Assembly: GCF_937616625.2 (NCBI RefSeq)
Contig: NC_065570.1
Location: 46,863,665-46,927,664 of the forward strand
Direction: 5' to 3'
Length of the DNA stretch: 64,000 bases
Origin: Mercurialis annua
Lineage: Eukaryota; Streptophyta; Magnoliopsida; Malpighiales; Euphorbiaceae
Shown here in pieces: positions 22,860-34,601 of the stretch; within the stretch, counting starts at the first letter, position 1; the number at the start of each line of letters is the position of its first letter. Under the pieces are notes generated by a model, which was given only the letters and a program-made list of their open reading frames with translations, made no database searches and was not told the origin of the DNA. Position numbers and translations under genes: made by a program.

Positions 22860-23530
22860 TATGAACAAAGAACTACTCACGCGCGTGCTGTTTCACAGCA
22901 AGTGCGTGTAGCCCGAGAAGAGACTATAAGTAGTGAAGGTGAATACAACCCAGTCCATTCGGCAAGTAGAGACCGCGGACGAGGCAGAGGTCAAGAGAAA
23001 CCTAAAATTTGTCAATTGGGAATGTACATGCACCAAGAGTGTCGCAACAACCCAACATCAATGTTAATCTGTTGGTAGCAAAGGTGATAATAAGACGGTG
23101 ATACAAGGACAATATCAATATGAAGAAGAAGAAAAAAAAAACAAGATAGAGATTTAATATTGGCATACATGAAGTGGTATCCAAAAGAGATTGATAGATC
23201 GAGCGATGCACTAGATATTCTAGATAGAGCGGAGCAAATTGCTCGTAGACTTCAAGCAAACGAAAGGAAAACGGTAAAATTGATAGGAATATCGATGAAA
23301 GGTCCCAAAGATTGGTTTCGATAAGTAATTGGACCGATAAAGGGTCAAACAGTATGGATGGAGTTAGTGACCCGATTTAGGTAATTCTTTTTACTGTTTG
23401 CTTTGATTAAGGACAAGCAAGAAAAGCAAATATCGTTAACTCGAGGAGACAAACCAGTCCAAAGATAGGTTATCGAGTTTGATAGATTAAGTGGATTCGC
23501 TCACGACTTAATGATAGATTAAGTGTGAGT
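22860..23530 (+). pseudogene. E2 gag remnant
   Basis: In-frame fragments with stops. First an Arg/Gly-rich N-terminal piece ending RDRGRGRGQEK (near 22970-23000). Then a capsid-like run EQIARRLQANERKTVKLIG, MKGPKDWFR, VWMELVTRF, and near 23500 IEFDRLSGFAHDLM. These fall in the order of a Ty3/gypsy gag core (ARRL..., A-x-WW, W-x-F-x-x-F, F-x-LS). Single-base stops at about 23323, 23382, 23468 and elsewhere show it is dead, although the LTRs are young, so it was probably non-coding before this copy inserted. Confidence 0.6.
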
Positions 23531-25590
23531 CTATACAAGAATCGTGGAAGGATTAAGACCACAATCTATGGAAAGACTGACACAGACTGATAGAGAGAAG
23601 TTATTCAGCTTGTCAACAGTGTTAGACAATTAAAAAAAATGCACTAGTCCATTCTGAAGAAGGTCCAATAAGAAGTAAATATATGAAGTATGATTATCAC
23701 ATGTTTGGATAAATGAGTAAGATGTTAATGATAAGCATAACCCAAGAGTTAATGCAATAGTTAATAGTAACCTAAAGGACGAATTCCCCTTATTGCGAAT
23801 AGTAAGGATACAGTGAGAAGGGAAGCAAAGTCTAAAGAAGATTTATGCAAATAAGTTATGAGATGCCAAAGAGGATTCTAGCAAGATAGTGATCAATATG
23901 ATGATGATATCGTGAAGATTATAAAGGATGTTAGTAAGTGCCATAAGAATTGGCAAACTTCTCTGCATGAGTAAGAAGATAGACAAGAGTAAATGGAAGA
24001 GAGTTGGTTAACAGACTCGAGAGTCAATAATCAAGATAAGTAATAGGCGTGGAAGTAGAGACATTGCCAAAGGCAGCACATGACAAGAAGAGTTGAATGA
24101 ATTGAGAAACTCATCGAGAATGAGTAAACGAAGTGTATCACATAGACCAAAAGATATGATGAAAGTTAATACGAAGAATATAATAGGAGATGATCGAGAA
24201 GAATGACAAAAATGAAAAGACCAAAAGGCTATGCAGCTAGCACTATTAGCTCGTCGTCGGAACAAGGAAGTTCCAACTTTGCAAGTTCCATACACTCGCA
24301 ATGACAGATGTATATTGCCAGTAAGGAGAACAAAGTCAAAACACGAGGGATGCAACATCCCATGTGATAGGATACCACGGGTGACACGAACCAACCATCT
24401 CCTTAAAGACGGAGTTTATCGCGACGACTTCTGGTTAGACACAACCAGATAAACGATGTAATCGAAACGAACATCATGGAGCCGAACACTAGAAGCTCGA
24501 AAGTGATCAGACCTTTTTGAGCTAGCCTAGTGTAAACACGAACGTTTAGGACGTATTATTCGAATGACGTCCAAACCAGACAAATAGAGTTACATCTTTT
24601 CAGGTGTAAAGGATGTATATAATATACGAACGACAAAAAGATAATTAATAGATAGTGCAGAGTCTTGTGTCAAGAGAAACTTACGTAAACGCCGTTTTAT
24701 GAAAAGAAAAGTATTTGATCGAAACGAAATATTTTGAAAAGACATAATTGTGCCCGGACACGAATCATAAACACATCGCATTGACACGAATAGAATTGCA
24801 TCACTACATCCATATTGCATTCATTAATAGGACATGCATCATATACATTGTGTATGTATGGAAATGAAAAAGAGGAGTGTCATTGCAACTCTTGTGATGA
24901 GAGAAGTCATCACACCGGTGCACAATTATGACATGATTTGAGAAATGAAAAGTATTGTGGTTTTAAACAGATGAGTTTTCAAACGTAAGTAAGCTCAGAC
25001 AGGGACTCTGTATATAGAGGCATAGGACAAGACTGATCATCTTGTTAGGCCTATATAAGAATGTACGTATGTAGAACGGCGAATAGTATAACGCGATATA
25101 AAATGTATCGAAATTTGAATTGTAAATCTTTAAAGCAGACTCGTATGTTGAATACGAAGACGTCGACGCTACTTTACACGTTTGTAAAGCAATAGCGACC
25201 GCGCTTAAAGTAAGAGCGAGAGTATCTTGAGAATGGGGGAATCGAACATAGAAGTTAGTTACGTCAAGGGATATGAACCCTACGAACAAACATATGTTGT
25301 TCAAAAAGGTCGAATAAAGAAAATTGATTCATAATAATTATGAATCAAGTAGTAATAAGATGGTTATGATGGTTAGCATAAGAAGTTACTCGATAAGTAT
25401 ATCGAGACACTTTCACCTAAAAACAGTATTAGATGAATGATTGTATAAACCTAACTGTAAAGTCAACAGTTGGTAAATAATTAGTCAGAGTATCGCAGCG
25501 GAAGTGTGGAAGGAAGCGAATGATAAGGTTCGATTAAGGATTGGTTAAGTTATACTAGAAGAATATGAAAATTCAAGGACGAATTTTTAT
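23531..25590. other. E2 non-coding interior
   Basis: Two kilobases without a pol domain in any frame. Around 24700-24960 it aligns by eye with E3 45600-45850 (shared pieces: TTGTGC-CAGACA-like, CATGCATCATAT, the hairpin, and ATGATTT after it). It ends in GGACGAATTTTTATAAGG, nearly identical to the end of E3's interior. Confidence 0.7.
24893..24914 (+). other. Hairpin shared with E3
   Basis: TGTGATGA (24893-24900), loop GAGAAG, TCATCACA (24907-24914): a perfect 8-bp stem. The same stem with loop GAGATG is in E3 at 45769-45788. The function is unknown; a packaging or dimerisation signal is one possibility. Confidence 0.75.
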
Positions 25591-25603
25591 AAGGGGGGAA
25601 GAT
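25591..25603 (+). promoter_or_regulatory. E2 polypurine tract
   Basis: AAGGGGGGAAGAT immediately before the 3' LTR. Confidence 0.9.
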
Positions 25604-28600
25604 TGTAATAACCTAAATTTTTGAGGTGTTACGTGTAGTGCCACGAGGCATAACCTTAAAGATTAAGAACGAGAATATCGGATTAGGGTTGGATAATAAG
25701 GACTTAGACCGAAGCGGGTCTATTGGAATTATCGTAGAATAATAATTTAAATGGAAAATTATTATGCGATAAATTGGATTTAATCGAGACAAAAATGGAG
25801 GAATAAAATAAAAGAAGTTGGAAAGTCAGAGCGAATAATATTCACGCCAAGGTCCATGAAATATTATTAATAAACGATCGTCAAAATTTCGTAAGTATAC
25901 GAAATCGTTTTAGAAGATAGTTTGACGATTATTTAAGAATAAGGATTAAAGTGCAAATTAGCCACTTTAAGGACTAAAGTGGACTTTTAACCACAAACTT
26001 CCGGAGGAAGTTGTGTTTTACTCTATTTTCTCAAGATAAGAAAATAATATCGATTAAGTGGTTATCGATGGTCATTAAAGTGAAATATTGGACGAAAAAG
26101 TGCAAGTTATCTCAAAATGGAAATTTGAGCGTTTTTGGCCAAAATTGCCAAAATAAATTATTGGAAAGTAAAATAATAAGGTATATGACTAATGTTATTT
26201 ATTTGAGAAATAAATAATACGGAATTTATCGAGAATCAAATGATTAAAAGATTAGTGGACTAAATTGGACGAAAGATAAGTTCAAAAGTTAAGTTTGAGG
26301 AGGTGGCAACTTCAAGGACTAAAAGAGACACTTTTCCACTTAATATCATCACCTACACAATGAATATTCATTCATTTAAAAATTTATTTGCAGCAAATGG
26401 AAAAAAATTCGTAACTCTCTTCACCATATCCTCCCAAATCTTCAAAATACCATATCTCCTTCATTTCAAGTCCGAATTGAGCGATTCTTGCGGCCACGGA
26501 ACGAGAAAATGATTTTCTACTGATCTATGGCTTCAATTTGAGGTAAGAAAATCAAAATATGGTCAAGGTTTAAGCTGTGAATTTCGGGATTTTTAGATTT
26601 AATGAAGTTAGTGTTTAATTGATGTTGTTAGGTGTTTATAAGTTTGAATTGATGAAATTAAATGAGAATTGAGTAGAGTTTTGTGATGATTAGTGATGTT
26701 TGATGATTGAATTGTGTATAAGATTAGTTGTTGATTGAATTGTTGAATGAATTGATGGTGAGTTTGAGGATTGTGTTTGTGTGTTGTTGACCTTAAGCCC
26801 TGGGTAGGCTCTGTCCAGCCCCTCCCATGCCCCGGATTGGCTTTCGTTTAGTTAGTTTTAATAGACGTTACTACGGAAACTAGTTGGACGTTTTGTAGAA
26901 TCTGTTCTTGCAGAACAGCCATCTTGTGTGAACCATATCTCGAGTTTTATAACTCCAAATCGAATTCCGTTTGTTGATACGAAAACTTTAGGATGTTAAA
27001 TATAATTGTCTAAGTTTGAGTTTCTGTTGAATCGGACTCTACGGTATTCATTTTAGGCAGAACATTTTGGGGTGTAATCTGCCCTGTTATTTCGGGACAG
27101 CTCAAGGTCTTAACTTATGAGCATGTTTTCGACACCTTCGGGTGCGTTTCATGGTCCGAGACCTAAACGAAAGTTGTAGGCGATGTTCTAAACTTTAAGA
27201 ATGTCAATTTTGTTTAGGGGTCAGACTATTTTAAGTAAGCGGTTTCGATAGACGAAATTGGCTAGAAACATAATTTTGGATAAGTTAAAAATAGCTAGAA
27301 TTTTATTAATTCTTGCTATTATTATATTTGCATAGATCGGACGAGCGACTATCGACGAGGCTTGAGAAAAAAAAAACGGATCGAGATATCGTCATGCTTA
27401 TTTGAAGAGTTTGGATAGCAAGTGGTGAGTACACTTTAAATTACTCGCTAATATTCGTAAAGCTGCGTATTTTAATACGAAAGCTATATGAATATTTTTA
27501 TGTTTAAATGTATGTTCTTAAAATGCATATATATGTATGTTTTGAAAATGATGTTTTATTGTATTGTGCTATTTTGATAATAATACAAGTAAATGAAAAG
27601 AGTATATATGTTTAAACACCGGGGATGGGTAAAGTAATAAAAGGTGAACCGAACCAAATATAAATAAAAAGAATATAGTACATTCCTATATGTACTATTA
27701 TGCAAATACTTATAAAGAAACTTAGTACGTTCTTATACGTACTATTAATCATAACAAATACCCTATTGTGCGTGTGTTATAAATGTATGCGCTTAGATTG
27801 TATTGTGCATGTCATGGTCCATAAAGGATCAAGAAAACCCAACAGAAATCATCAAATTGATAAATACATGAGATAAGAAAAGTGTATTGTGACATATTCA
27901 ATAATAAGAACTGAGATACATGGTGGAAGTCGGTAGAATTATCCCGGGACCTGTATCTCATCCATTCTCGATAATAGTCCTCGGGACTCATACGAAATAA
28001 AAAGTAAGTACAATATATCGAGAATCAATATGAAACAAGATCGAGACACAATATGAACAAACACTCCTATTAAATGTCAATAGAAATTATATGAATCGAC
28101 AGTTAAGTTCAAAAGACCTGCATGGTGCAGAGTCCGAATGCAGACACGAAGGTAACTCGGTTGAACTATCTCGGGACCCGTGTCTGAGTAACTCGGTTGA
28201 ATTATCTCGGGACTCCTATCGATCGTTTGGGATTGAGAAATGGTACAAGTAACTCGGTTGAATTATCTCGGGACTGTACCATATGGTTATGGGTAACTCG
28301 GTTGAACTATCTCGGGACCCAACCATAAGGATCAAGTCACAAGAGACTTGCCAATGATTTAGTTCGACTTAGAATCATGATGATATAAACTTAGATTTAA
28401 GATTCGATCGAAAACTAATGCAACAAAACGAGAAAGAAAAATATCAATATCATATTAAGAAATCAAGGACGACAAATACTTATAAACTATAAGTTTACGA
28501 AATAAACAAAGAATTATGAAGAAAAGTAAAGAAGATACGCAATATGATGTCAAAAGATTATTTTTGATATATATAATGAATTTTCAATGGATTTTAACCC

Positions 28601-28981
28601 TTTATGTGATATTGCGTGTAATTTGGTGAACTCACTCAGTTTTATAATGACCCCGTTGCTCCTCCCATTTTCCAGGGATAGTATGATATGATTTGAAGAG
28701 TCAAGCTTCCGAAATTTTAATTCTCGGAAGTCATCTGTACAAGAAGAAAAGAAGGTTTTCATTCTAGCAGTCCGCAGTAGTCTAGATATTTTAACTAGAA
28801 TTTTGTATAACGCGTTTTAACTCTGATATTATTTGTAAATGGTGTCACATGTATTTTAATATATGAAATATGTTTTGATTTGTGAAAAAATTTACACAGG
28901 TTTTTAGGCTTGCTACGGGATTTGGAGCTACCACTCCCATTTCATAGCGCCGGTCGCGGCTCATAAATTTGGGTCGTGACA
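25604..28981 (+). repeat. E2 3' LTR
   Basis: 3,378 bp, near-identical to 18623-21982. Small indels account for the 18-bp difference, including an extra stretch near 28600 and a longer A run near 27366. Confidence 0.95.
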
Positions 28982-28986
28982 CCGAT

Positions 28987-29395
28987 TTAATCCCATCTCT
29001 TTGACAACTTTTTCATGTCTGATTCTCTGGGATATTCGTGATTTTCCCTCTAGGACGTTCGTATTCTTGACTTCCATCCTCTAGGGTATTTGTATTTCTA
29101 ATTCCGGTCCTCTAGGGTGTCTGTATCTCTGGCTTCTACTGTCTAGGTTGTCTGTATTTCTAATTTTGGTCCTTTAAGGTGTTTGTATCTCTGGCTTCCA
29201 CCGTTTGAGGTGTCTGTATCTCTAGCTTCCACCGTTTGGGGTGTTTGTATTTTTGATTTCCACTGTTTAGGGTGTCGGTGTTTTTGATTTCCACCATCTG
29301 AGTGTCTGTATTTCTGATTTCCACTGTCTAGGGTGTTTGTATTTCATATTTCCACCATCTGGGTTGTCTATATTTCTGATTCTATCTGCTGGAGA
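28987..29395. repeat. T2 31-bp tandem repeat array
   Basis: About twelve degenerate copies of a 31-bp unit typified by GTTTGAGGTGTCTGTATCTC followed by TAGCTTCCAC. The array continues on the other side of E2 (about 18570-18622), so E2 inserted into it. Tat-lineage 3' regions are known sources of such arrays. Confidence 0.9.
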
Positions 29396-29559
29396 ATTAT
29401 GTGCTTTTGTATTCTGTCTTATATTGTTTAGGGTAATGTTATGATATGACTTTCTACAATTCTGTCAGATTTTTTTGGGAATGCGTAATCCGTGTCCTCG
29501 GGGGTAGTTCTCTGGTATAACTCTCTGGGAGTATCATTCTTTGTCTTTTAGCGGCCTTA
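29396..29559. other. T2 3' region
   Basis: Non-coding T2 sequence between the 31-bp array and the Helitron; nothing further seen. Confidence 0.4.
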
Positions 29560-30024
29560 TCTATACTATATATAAAAGTACCGAAGGGGGGGGACAGACA
29601 CATTTATGTTACTGTCCTTTTCACTTATACAATTTAATTATTATTAAAAACTATTAAGATAGTTATTAAAATTAGATTACTAACTAAAATAAACTACTAT
29701 GTTTAGATAATTGTCTAGAGTACTAATTGATATAGATTACTTTAACTATTTAATGATTCCTATTTTAATTATTTTTTAATCGTATAGAATTCTAAACAAG
29801 ATAAACTATTTCAATGAACTACTATTTTAATTTATACTTTATATTTTTAAAATTCTTTGTAATTATAAAATTTGAGTACCGGTCAAATTTTTTAAACCAT
29901 TAAAACACTCATTTAAAATATTAATAAAATGAAGTATTCCAAATTAACTATTATTTTAAATTTTATTTGATAATTTGACGAGTCACACTACGAGCCACGT
30001 GTGAAACACGTAAAGCGACACTAG
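29560..30024 (+). mobile_element. Non-autonomous Helitron
   Basis: 465 bp starting TCTATACTATATATAAAAG and ending CTAG, inserted between A (29559) and T (30025) as Helitrons do. Ten bases before the end is a hairpin ACGTGT-GAA-ACACGT (29997-30011), the expected 3' terminal structure. It has no Rep/helicase, so it relies on an autonomous copy. It is AT-rich and non-coding. Confidence 0.88.
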
Positions 30025-30389
30025 TACCTTTTAAGAGAGCATTCCCCTCATTTTTCATTTTTATTTCTCTCTTTACTTTCCATTCCCTGAACCTACAAAT
30101 TTGTTTTCTTCTGTTTTTGGACTATGGCGCCACCATAGAGTTTTAGGGAGCAGTGTAGGGATCGTAACCGGCAGGCTGTCTAGCATGCTGCAATACTGGG
30201 AGAGGGCGAGGAGGTCCCACTCTTGCTAAGCTTGGAGCAGCATTTATGCGCCAAAGCTCAATCTGAGGTGCGTTTTACTGTGTTTTAGCTCGTAGATATA
30301 CATTTATCATATGCATGTTTGAAATATGTCCAAAATATTGTCAAAACTTGTCCAACAGTGGCGTCGGACCCCAAAAAATTTGTCCGGAG

Positions 30390-30480
30390 AAGAGGAAAAA
30401 AGTGGCGCCGCCGCCATTATACTCTGGCGGTGCCGCCAGAATAGACTGTCGGCGACGCCAGTGAGACTGGCACAATGGTG
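30390..30480. repeat. GC-rich palindromic modules ahead of the T2 extra ORF
   Basis: Contains GTGGCGCCGCCGCC, CTGGCGGTGCCGCCAGA (a near-perfect palindrome) and GTCGGCGACGCCAG within 90 bp. It shares GCGGTGCCGCC and GCCGCCGCC with 16536-16620. It is about 260 bp upstream of the ATG at 30741. Confidence 0.7.
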
Positions 30481-30740
30481 ATGACGCCACTGCTCTTCTG
30501 GCACGCGTCCTCTGGCTATTTTCTGACTTTTCGATCTTTTTCTAATGATTTTGACTCCTATTTTGGTTCTTTTGTGTTTTAAGAATAGGGATTAGTTCCG
30601 CACTTCTGGGAACTTTGTCGACACGCGCATCCGGTATGATTCTTTGCCCCCTGTTGTTCGTTCCCGGGTAGATGCCGCAGGCTTTGGCCGTTTTGCTAGC
30701 GTTTGTTTACCGTGTTTAGGGTATGTGACAGCACTTCTCT

Positions 30741-31580
30741 ATGTGCGCTGATGTAGCGGTGGATGGACACCACCCATACTTTTCACTTGCCGGTTGGGAG
30801 TTGACCGTGACTCTTTTGGACTTTTTGCTGATTGCGGGGATGGCGTTTGGGGGCCTGCCCATGCCTTTTGAGAGTGGTTTGGCGTTCTATGATCAGAGAG
30901 ACGCGTATATCATGAAGATGCTGGGTTTTGTGCCGGAGATGAAGGGTCGTAGTGTCCGCCACATTGAGCTGTACGAGCGTTACCAGGATAGCATTCCTAG
31001 GAATAGTGACGAGGTTGATCTAATCGCCCGTGCTTTCATCGGCTATCTACAAGGGTCCACATTGTTATGTAGCTCAGGTACGACTCTATCTCTTTATATG
31101 ATGACGACTTTGGAGGACTTAGATCATGTCGCGTCTTATGACTGGGGGTCCGCTGCCTTAGCCTATCTGTATATTAGCCTGGACCGAGTGGTTCATGGGG
31201 GATCCTGTCTTTCTGGGTTATGGCCCCTTGTACATGTGAGTTATTTTACTGGCCTTTATTTTCATTGCATTTTATTTGCTCCATCTTATATGTTTTTTCT
31301 GTTTCGGATCTAGGCCATACAGATGGGCATCTTGACTGGTTTTGGCACCCTTCCGAGGTTAGGGTTCCCGTTGCTGAGATTTTGGTATTTTTCTCGTACT
31401 TTGACGCAGAGTCAGGGAGTTGAGTGTAGAGGTCGGTTGAGTGAGCTGGCGTGAATACATGTGAGTACTTAACTCTATTTTTGAATTATCTTGTATCTGG
31501 ACTGTGCAGGTGGATACGACTTGGAAAACTCCACCTCGAGCTCGTTGGCCTCGGTGGGTACAAGGAGATGTAGATAGGTA
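30741..31580 (+). pseudogene. T2 extra ORF: plant-mobile-domain-like, exons 1-3
   Basis: On the opposite strand to T2 pol. Exon 1 (30741 to about 31235) has the N-terminal mobile-domain pattern WELTVTLLDFLLIAGMAFGG, then LIARAFIGYLQGSTLLCSS and YDWGSAALAYLYISLDRVV (near residues 135-155), all familiar from the plant mobile domain (PMD/MAIN-like) of transposons and transposon-derived genes. It ends at a GTGAGT donor after LWPLVH. A 77-bp intron with a pyrimidine tract and AG at 31311-31312 joins in frame to exon 2. Exon 2 reads AIQMGILTGF... with a premature TGA near 31450, then a second GTGAGT. Exon 3 (from about 31510) opens TTWKTPPRARWPRW, the expected W/RW block. Such a domain in some Tat extra ORFs is reported. 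The stop in exon 2 disables it. Confidence 0.7.
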
Positions 31581-32451
31581 GGACATGTGTTATCTGATGC
31601 ATGGCCCGAGTTTTTGGTCTTGGTTTTTAGGGGAGCACATGCTCCACTGGTGGGCTGGCCCACGTGCATGTATGGTCCCTGTTGGACCTCCTCTATCGAT
31701 GTAATAGTGACGTTGTATCACTCGCACTTTGATCGGATCTGAGGGATTATCCAGCTATAGATCTGGTATCTGCCCCTCAGTTGAGCTATCTGGACGACTT
31801 TGCAAGACATTTTCTCTGCCTCTGGATGGGGTGCCTATCATTGCGGGTGTACAGGCTTAGCGGGCGGTTGCAAGGCCACATGTATGTGTTAATTTTCTAG
31901 CTTCTCTTTTCTGGTGTTTTATATCTGCTTGAGTTTTCTTTCTGGTGTTCTCTCAGAGAAGAGCTAGACGCGGGACTCGTGCACTCTGTGCTAGGGTAGA
32001 CGTTCCTGGGTCTCCTAGTCGAGTCCCTACTGTTGGACGAGCTAGCACTGTATACATGGTCTCTGGTTCTTTGAGGCAGATGTCATGGAGGTCTGCTCAC
32101 TATAATAATGTGCTTCCCATACAGGATTTTATTCCTCTGTGCTACATGACAAATTCTTTCACACCCGCTTGATGTACTCACGTGAGTGTCTTTCTGTGCT
32201 TTTTTTAAGGATCTATTTCCCCCTTGGACTGAGCGTCCTCTTCTGGTGTTCAGGTACCAGTGTTTGAGGTCGTTCTGCTGGCTGATGCTGCCTACTATTG
32301 GCGTGATCGATTATGTGCTGTCTCTATAAAAATGAGGGTAAAATTATAATGTAATATGTTCTATCCTATATGTATGCATGTAGGTAACTTTATAACTCTG
32401 ATTACTCTATGGTTTCTTTTGTAGTTTTTCATTGATGATCTAGAGGAGCGA
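31581..32451 (+). pseudogene. T2 extra ORF, degraded middle part
   Basis: Continuation region with pieces in changing frames, such as LSYLDDFARHFLCLWMG (about 31780-31830), and further GT...AG intron-like steps (GTGAGT near 32180, CAG near 32250). No single frame is open. It is assigned only by position between the recognisable N-terminal exons and the C-terminal RGG segment. Confidence 0.4.
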
Positions 32452-32698
32452 TTGCGTCTGGCTGAGATGGGCCCTGCCGATAGTGACATTCCTCCTGGAT
32501 TCCCTAGGGGTGGAGGCGGTTTTCGTGTCGCCGGTCATGGGTACAGAGCCCGTGGTAGTCGAGGACCTAGCGTCCGCGGAGGTCGTGGGGACTGCGCCTC
32601 GTCTTCTAGTGGTGCACAAGCCGAGCGCTATGCTAGTGATACGCCCGCTAGGAGCTGCTACGGAGACTCAGAGACCTTAGAGCAGGATTCAGACTCTG

Positions 32699-32734
<36 letters not shown>

Positions 32735-32754
32735 TGTATATTATTACATTTTGA
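32452..32754 (+). pseudogene. T2 extra ORF, C-terminal Arg/Gly-rich segment
   Basis: 100-residue open stretch preceded by a TTTTGTAG acceptor-like site (about 32420). It has Gly/Arg-rich repeats (RGGGGF, RARGSRGPSVRGGRG) and an acidic tail that runs into a (GAT/ATT)n microsatellite giving a Tyr run. RGG-rich tails are seen in nucleic-acid-binding proteins. Whether it was ever joined to the mobile-domain exons is inferred from order and strand only. Confidence 0.45.
32699..32735. repeat. (ATT)n microsatellite
   Basis: About 12 uninterrupted ATT units at the end of the T2 extra ORF. Confidence 0.95.
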
Positions 32755-32899
32755 ATGTTTGCTTTGATGATGACAATATATGTTAGAACACCATTTTGTA
32801 TGTCTGGTATTTTGAGTATCTTATCGTTGTTTTTATTTTTTGTTGTACTCAGTCTAGTTTTTCTAGTGCTTGTAGCTAGGAGCTTGTGATTTCTGATAT

Positions 32900-33560
32900 T
32901 TTGAGTTGTGGGAGACTTCTGTCTCTTAATTTCTAGTTTCTGGCTAGTTGATACCTAATGCTCCCCTTATTAGAGACCTAATGCCCCCGGCTTCTGGTCA
33001 GCCTGGGCCTGATACACCCTAGTTTCTAGCTGTAGGATTTTGAAGCTGAGGCCTAATGCCGGTTCTAGTTCTGTAGCGAGGCTGGCGCCTATCTTGATCC
33101 CGGAGTAAGGTTGGCGCTGGTTTTGACTCTGGTGTTTTGAGTTGTGGGAGACTTCCATCCCTTAACTCCTGGCTGATGGAGACCTAATGCACCCTAGTTT
33201 CTGGTCGGTGGGCACCTGATTCCCCCTGCTTTCTGACTAGTGGAAACTTGATGCCCCACGCTTCTAGCTGTTAGAGACCTGATGTGCCCTACTTTCTGGT
33301 TGTTGGAGACCTGATGTCCCCTGCTTTCTGGTTGTTGGAAGATCTAATGTCCCCTATTTCTAATTATTCAGGATTTGATATCTCTAATTTCTTGTTGGTA
33401 AAGATCTGATATCTCCGGCTTCTGGTTGGTGAAGATCTGATATCAACGCCTTCTAGTTGTTGGAGATTTGATATCTTCAACTTTTGGTTGGTGAAGATCT
33501 GATATCTCCGACTTCTGGTTGTTGGATATTTGATATCTCTGGCTTTTTGGTTGCGTAGTG
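32900..33560. repeat. T2 32-36-bp tandem repeat array
   Basis: Degenerate units typified by GGAGACCTGATGTCCCCTGC followed by TTTCTGGTTGTT; the clearest copies are at 33170-33545, with a switch from 'GACCTGATGTCCCC' to 'GATCTGATATCTCC' variants near 33370. It is a second, unrelated monomer in the T2 3' region. The minus-strand open frame over it (33364-33858) is a repeat by-product. Confidence 0.85.
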
Positions 33561-33689
33561 AGGTTGGCGCCCGTTCTGATCCTGGTATTGAAGGGAGGCT
33601 CAGAACCTGGTATTTCTGGAGGGAAATTCCCTGAATGGTGGTTTGATGGTGGCCCCTATTGTCCGGATTTTTTCTCTGTAAAATGGAGG

Positions 33690-33975
33690 CATAACGCCTA
33701 TTTTGGGTCTTTATGGAGAACGTGGTCTTAGCGCCTGTTGATTGTGGCGTTGAGTTTTGACGGTAGACCTGGCGCCTGTTGTTTCTAGTGTTTCTGGAGC
33801 TCATGGCCTTAGTGCTTGTTGATTCTGGCGTTAAGTTTTGAAAGTAGAGGCCTGGCATTAGTTGTTTCTGGTGTTTCTAGAGCTCGCAGTCTTTGCCTAT
33901 TGATTCTACATTGAGTTTTGGAGGCAGAGGCCTGGCGCATGTTGTTTCTAGTGTTTCTGGAGCTCAATTTTGCAA
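33690..33975. repeat. T2 83-bp tandem repeat
   Basis: About 3.5 copies of an 83-bp unit containing CTGGCGCCTGTTGTTTCTAG and TGTTTCTGGAGCTC. This is a third monomer in the same 3' region. Confidence 0.8.
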
Positions 33976-34601
33976 AAATTGGCCCTATATTTCACTTTCC
34001 TGGTGGAGTGAGCTCTTATACTTGCATTTGTGCTCTGTGTTGCCCCCTCATCAGAGCGTTCAGTTTTTTGGTCTGGTAAACTGGATGATTTAATGGATAG
34101 TCTGGTCTTTTACTCAGTTTTCTTCGTGCGGTGCTGTTTATCCTTGTGGATCTGTGCTTATTTCTATGACAGTTTATGCGCATTTCAACTTTTACTTGCC
34201 CCAACTGGAAATGCATGAAGAAATTTTGAATTTTGGATTTTTGAAATTTTTTTGAAATTTTTTGTTAGATCGTCTCAAAGATTTATGCTATGAATATTCA
34301 TATTCCTTTGTCTGCCCTTTTTAGGAACATGTGCTAGTCAATGATTACGATATGCATATATTATAAAAGATCTGTTTAACCGGTTCATTTAATAATTAAA
34401 ACAATTGAGATATTTCCTATTTCAAGTGGTTGTACCCCTGTTATCAATTAGTCCTTGCGAATTTTCGTAATTGACTAATTTTCCTCTCTCTCGCCTTTTG
34501 TTTGTAAGCTGTCCTTTTTGGATTTTCAGCTCATCGAATGTATCTCTAACTTCTTCCTGAGTCGTCCTTTGCGGATTTTTGCCTCATCGAGATCTCTTTT
34601 T
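33976..34601. other. T2 sequence between integrase and repeats
   Basis: No domain is seen. It contains a duplicated 'GTCCTTTTTGGATTTTCAGC/TCATCGA' style phrase (34510-34590). Confidence 0.45.

Larger units (their letters stand above)
18623..28981 (+). mobile_element. E2: large non-autonomous LTR retrotransposon
   Basis: 10,359-bp element with LTRs 18623-21982 and 25604-28981, starting TGTAATAACC and ending GTGACA, and a perfect 5-bp target duplication CCGAT (18618-18622 and 28982-28986). It has a primer site for initiator tRNA-Met and a polypurine tract. The 3.6-kb interior holds only a decayed gag and no pol. I noted about 25 differences between the two 3.36-kb LTRs (not a systematic count), so insertion was recent. 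The LTR ends and the 3' signature 'GGACGAATTTTTATAAGGGGGG' region are chromovirus-like. It fits the LARD class (long LTRs, non-coding interior), mobilised by a relative's proteins. It sits in the 31-bp tandem array of T2. Confidence 0.92.

Noticed and set aside
33364..33858. 164-residue minus-strand open frame
   Set aside because: It spans the 32-bp and 83-bp tandem arrays and its protein is a translated repeat.
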